Translations under genes and position numbers: made by a program | Assembly (NCBI GenBank): GCA_030272155.1 | Contig: CP126193.1 | Span: 2,604,001-2,668,000 of the forward strand | Source of the DNA: Tetradesmus obliquus | Lineage: Eukaryota; Chlorophyta; Chlorophyceae; Sphaeropleales; Scenedesmaceae | Length of the DNA stretch: 64,000 nt | Direction of reading: 5' to 3' | Shown here: piece after piece, positions 61,589-64,000 of the stretch | Position numbering within the stretch: position 1 is the first letter of the stretch | Layout of the letters: the number at the start of each line of letters is the position of its first letter | The notes under the pieces: generated by a model | Database searches by the model: none | What the model was told of the DNA's origin: nothing | Seen by the model: the letters and a program-made list of their open reading frames with translations, nothing else

Positions 61589-61603
61589 GTTTTGAATCAA
61601 AAC
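61589..61603. promoter_or_regulatory. 15-bp palindrome upstream of paralogue 2
   Basis: GTTTTGAATCAAAAC, the same architecture as the element at 57870-57884 (identical TTTGAATCAAA core), about 400 bp upstream of the second paralogue. GCTCTTTCGTG recurs at about 61680, also as in the first copy. Confidence 0.4.
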
Positions 61604-62002
61604 AAATCATGCAAACTATCTTCCAGGCATGATAGCTTGAGCGCCTGGGTGCGTCTTTAATGTGTGATCCGCCTTTCAAAGCTCTTTCGTGATCGTTTTA
61701 GACAGTGTAGACATCAAGTAGACATAGGGCCCCTCAGCAAGAATACTGGTACTCCGGGGATTCGTTGGTCCCGTATAATATTGCTTCGCTCCCTGCTCAT
61801 AGTGTCTTTTAAAGGCAAGTGCGTTACTTACAGGGCGGATAAAGCAAACAGCTGGAGCATGGGGGTGCTGTGGCACTGGCAGCAGCAGATATTTATTTGG
61901 CTTCGACCATGACGTTGGCTGACCACTGCCTGCCACGTCGCAAACATCTTCACTCGCAGATTATTGAAGTTTCATCGCCGCACAGTGCAAACCACTTTTG
62001 CC

Positions 62003-62892
62003 ATGGCAGGTAGGACGCTAATCTAAAGATAGCTGCAGTAGCTTACAGCAACAAGGCCACTGGCATTGGCAATCGCAGCTACGCATGCTCAACATGCGCA
62101 TATTGTGCTGTGGCCTGTTGTGGTGGCAAGTCGTTGATCGCAAACAGGCTCTGCTGGCGTGCCCACCACAAGACTGACTGCTTACAAAACGCTGACTGCT
62201 ACATGCAACACCGCTGTGTCAACCTTGCAGAACATCTTGGCAGTACTACTGCTGCTACTATTACCCACCGCACCGCCTGGTGCGCTTCTGCAAGCTGGGT
62301 GGCTGTGCCGACATCGCCCCAGCAGGAGACAGTTGCACAGCAGTGCTGCGTGCTGCCCATGACCTCTGCTGCCTTCAACACGCTGCCAGACAACCGCAGC
62401 TTCCACAACCCCAATGTTGACTACACATCCTCGCAGGCGCCACACCTCACCCGCCCTGTCACCATAAGCCAGCAGCAGCTCGACGTTCCTTGTCACTTGC
62501 CTGCTCTGCTCAACAGCAGCATCGTCAGCACACCATCTGCTGCCGCTGGCAGCGTGGCTGCTTGCTACAGCTGCAACTGGCCGCTGCTGCCAGCCATCAG
62601 CAGCGCGGGCAGCATGAGCACCGACGACAGCCCTGCTGCCACATCCACCACAGACACGATTTCAAACGTGCTGCTGCTACTGGGTGGCAGCAGCACCACC
62701 AACCAAGCCCTCGGCTCCGACAGCGCATCAACAGAAGATGACTCATGTGAGGCAGTTACAGGGACTCCCTCTGCCATGCACAGCGCTGCATCAAGCAGTG
62801 CCGGCTGCCCTCCCAACGCGCCTGCGCGCCGACGTCCTCCCGTGATGCTGCTGCCTGCTGAGGAGCTGCCAGGCCTGCTGCTGGCGGCATGA
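62003..62892 (+). CDS. Unrecognised protein, paralogue 2 of a local pair
   Basis: The main exon (62231-62892) encodes about 220 residues: HRTAWCASASWVAVPT, VLPMTSAAFNTLP, NWPLLPAISS, DTISNVLLLLG, and the tail GCPPNAPARRRPP ... ELPGLLLAA, which is identical in protein to paralogue 1. The 5' part is uncertain. The simplest model joins ATG-GCA-G at 62003-62009 (donor GTAGGA), which mirrors the ATG-GCA-G/GTGAGC exon end of paralogue 1, to the acceptor at 62230. Another start further upstream, or an unspliced start in the exon, is possible. Function unknown; Ser/Ala-rich and probably disordered apart from the conserved blocks. Confidence 0.62.
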
Positions 62893-64000
62893 GGGCTGGG
62901 GCTGGCGGCGTGCGTGTGGTGCCACAACTGCTGGCCCTGATGTCCCTGGGGTGCCAGCTTCAAGGCTGAAGAAATTTTAGTTTGACAGCTCAGACAAAGC
63001 CCTGAAGCAGCACATGCACTGCTCTCTTGGTGTGTGCGTTGCGCATGTGCATGCATATGCTTGCAGTGCTGCGTGGCTGCATGGCTGCTAGGCAGGCAGA
63101 GCATGCCAGTTTTGTTATGGCATTGTGCCAGCGTCGTCAGCACTGACTGATGCGTGTACGGCCCTGGGGACGTGGTACCACCACTTGGCAACCGCACCTG
63201 AAATCAGCAAGCAGTGTGCAAATGCTCTTGAAGAAGGCTCAGCATGATTTGGTGTTCCGCCAATTTGGAGGAGCAGCTGCACAGTCTTGCTTGTTGTCAA
63301 TTTCGTGCAATTGCTGGCAGTTACAAGATGCCACTGGCTGTCTGAAGAAACTCGCACTGTGCTTGAACATTTGTCCTGCTGACACTGCATTACAGGCAGC
63401 AGCAGCGTTCTGGTATCATCTGTTTGGGAGTTTCTCCAAAAGGGGTTTGAACGCTAGCCAGCTGTTTATGTGTTTTGCGCAGCTCTTTGTTGAAAGCCTT
63501 ACAGCTGCAGTGCGTTATGTACGGATATCCTTGCATGCACCTGCATGTGTGGCTCTGCCGGGCTATGCGCATAGCAGCAGCGTGCCGCTTCGCCACGTGC
63601 CGTGCAGCTTTTGCTGCACTGTCGCATCTTGTTGTGGCATGATGCCAGGAAGGTCGAGCCAGCAGCATGCATGGCTGCCTCTACAACTTTGTGAGAAGCA
63701 GGACATGACCCAGCGTTCACTGGTGATGCGCTTGCATCATTTCCAGGCGCGTTTGTGCTTTGTAAATGCTGCCAACGCCTATAAATTGCATCACTGCTCC
63801 TCTGTCTGCTGTGCAGTGCCGCATCATGGAGCATGTGCTTGCAGAGCGTCCAGTAGATGCTGGCTGAGACTTTTTGAGACTTTTTGCATGCAGGCATATC
63901 TGCAATGCTTTGGATGGTTAGGGCCTACAGGCCAGCCTGCCAAAATCCATGGCATGCAGGCAGGTGCCATTGTTGTTCATTGGTGCATACTGACAGCAGC
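62893..64000. other. Right-hand flank after paralogue 2
   Basis: No gene supported. It presumably contains the 3' UTR of paralogue 2 and downstream sequence. Confidence 0.4.

Larger units (their letters stand above)
59160..62002. other. Long gap between the two paralogues
   Basis: About 2.8 kb with no supported gene. The frame at 61106-61501 has no recognisable domain. It holds a TGTAA (59695-59699) for the first paralogue, GT/TG-rich stretches around 60460-60540, and the palindrome at 61589-61603. Confidence 0.45.

Noticed and set aside
61909-62009. Alternative upstream start (ATG at 61909) for the second paralogue
   Set aside because: It reaches the donor at 62009 in phase 2, but the main exon needs phase 1. 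Kept only as a reminder that the 5' end is unsettled.

Overview
The window looks like nuclear DNA of a green alga, most likely a chlorophycean (core chlorophyte). The genes are eukaryotic and split by many short GT..AG introns. CAG/CTG trinucleotide runs occur in introns and in exons, where they encode Ser, Ala or Gln homopolymers. TGTAA, the usual chlorophyte polyadenylation signal, follows several stop codons. The protein set (cytosolic HSP70, SMC5, purple acid phosphatase, prolyl 4-hydroxylase, plant-type alpha/beta hydrolases) fits this. I see no rRNA, tRNA, transposase, CRISPR array or prokaryotic operon.

Layout. From the left edge to about 43.5 kb every gene I can support is on the minus strand: an IPI1/TEX10 homologue cut by the window edge; a prolyl 4-hydroxylase; a large beta-helix plus multi-transmembrane surface protein with two in-frame stops; the complete 25-exon gene for SMC5; a purple acid phosphatase; a monoacylglycerol-lipase-like hydrolase; a fold-3 alpha/beta hydrolase; and a poly-Gln/poly-Ala nuclear-looking protein. 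At 43.5-44.5 kb transcription switches, and the rest is on the plus strand: a small At5g43822/C1orf109-like protein, cytosolic HSP70, the transcription elongation factor IWS1, and two paralogues of unknown function about 3.8 kb apart.

The genes do not form one pathway. SMC5 (genome stability), IWS1 (elongation) and HSP70 (folding) are housekeeping. IPI1 and probably the C1orf109-like gene act in 60S ribosome maturation. The secreted or membrane proteins (phosphatase, beta-helix protein) face outward.

The most unusual feature is structural. In SMC5, and once in the phosphatase gene, short segments that straddle an exon/intron junction have been copied one to three times into the neighbouring intron, keeping the splice site and the encoded peptide. 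The last SMC5 exon also has a second, intact, about 90% identical copy 6 kb away, beyond the beta-helix gene. That copy leads into an array of repeats sharing its stop-codon region. The paralogue pair on the right has a 29-residue identical C-terminus on otherwise diverged proteins, and each member has a near-identical 15-bp palindrome upstream. Exon boundaries were placed by eye, by requiring GT..AG sites, consistent phase and family-like protein across each junction. They are predictions.
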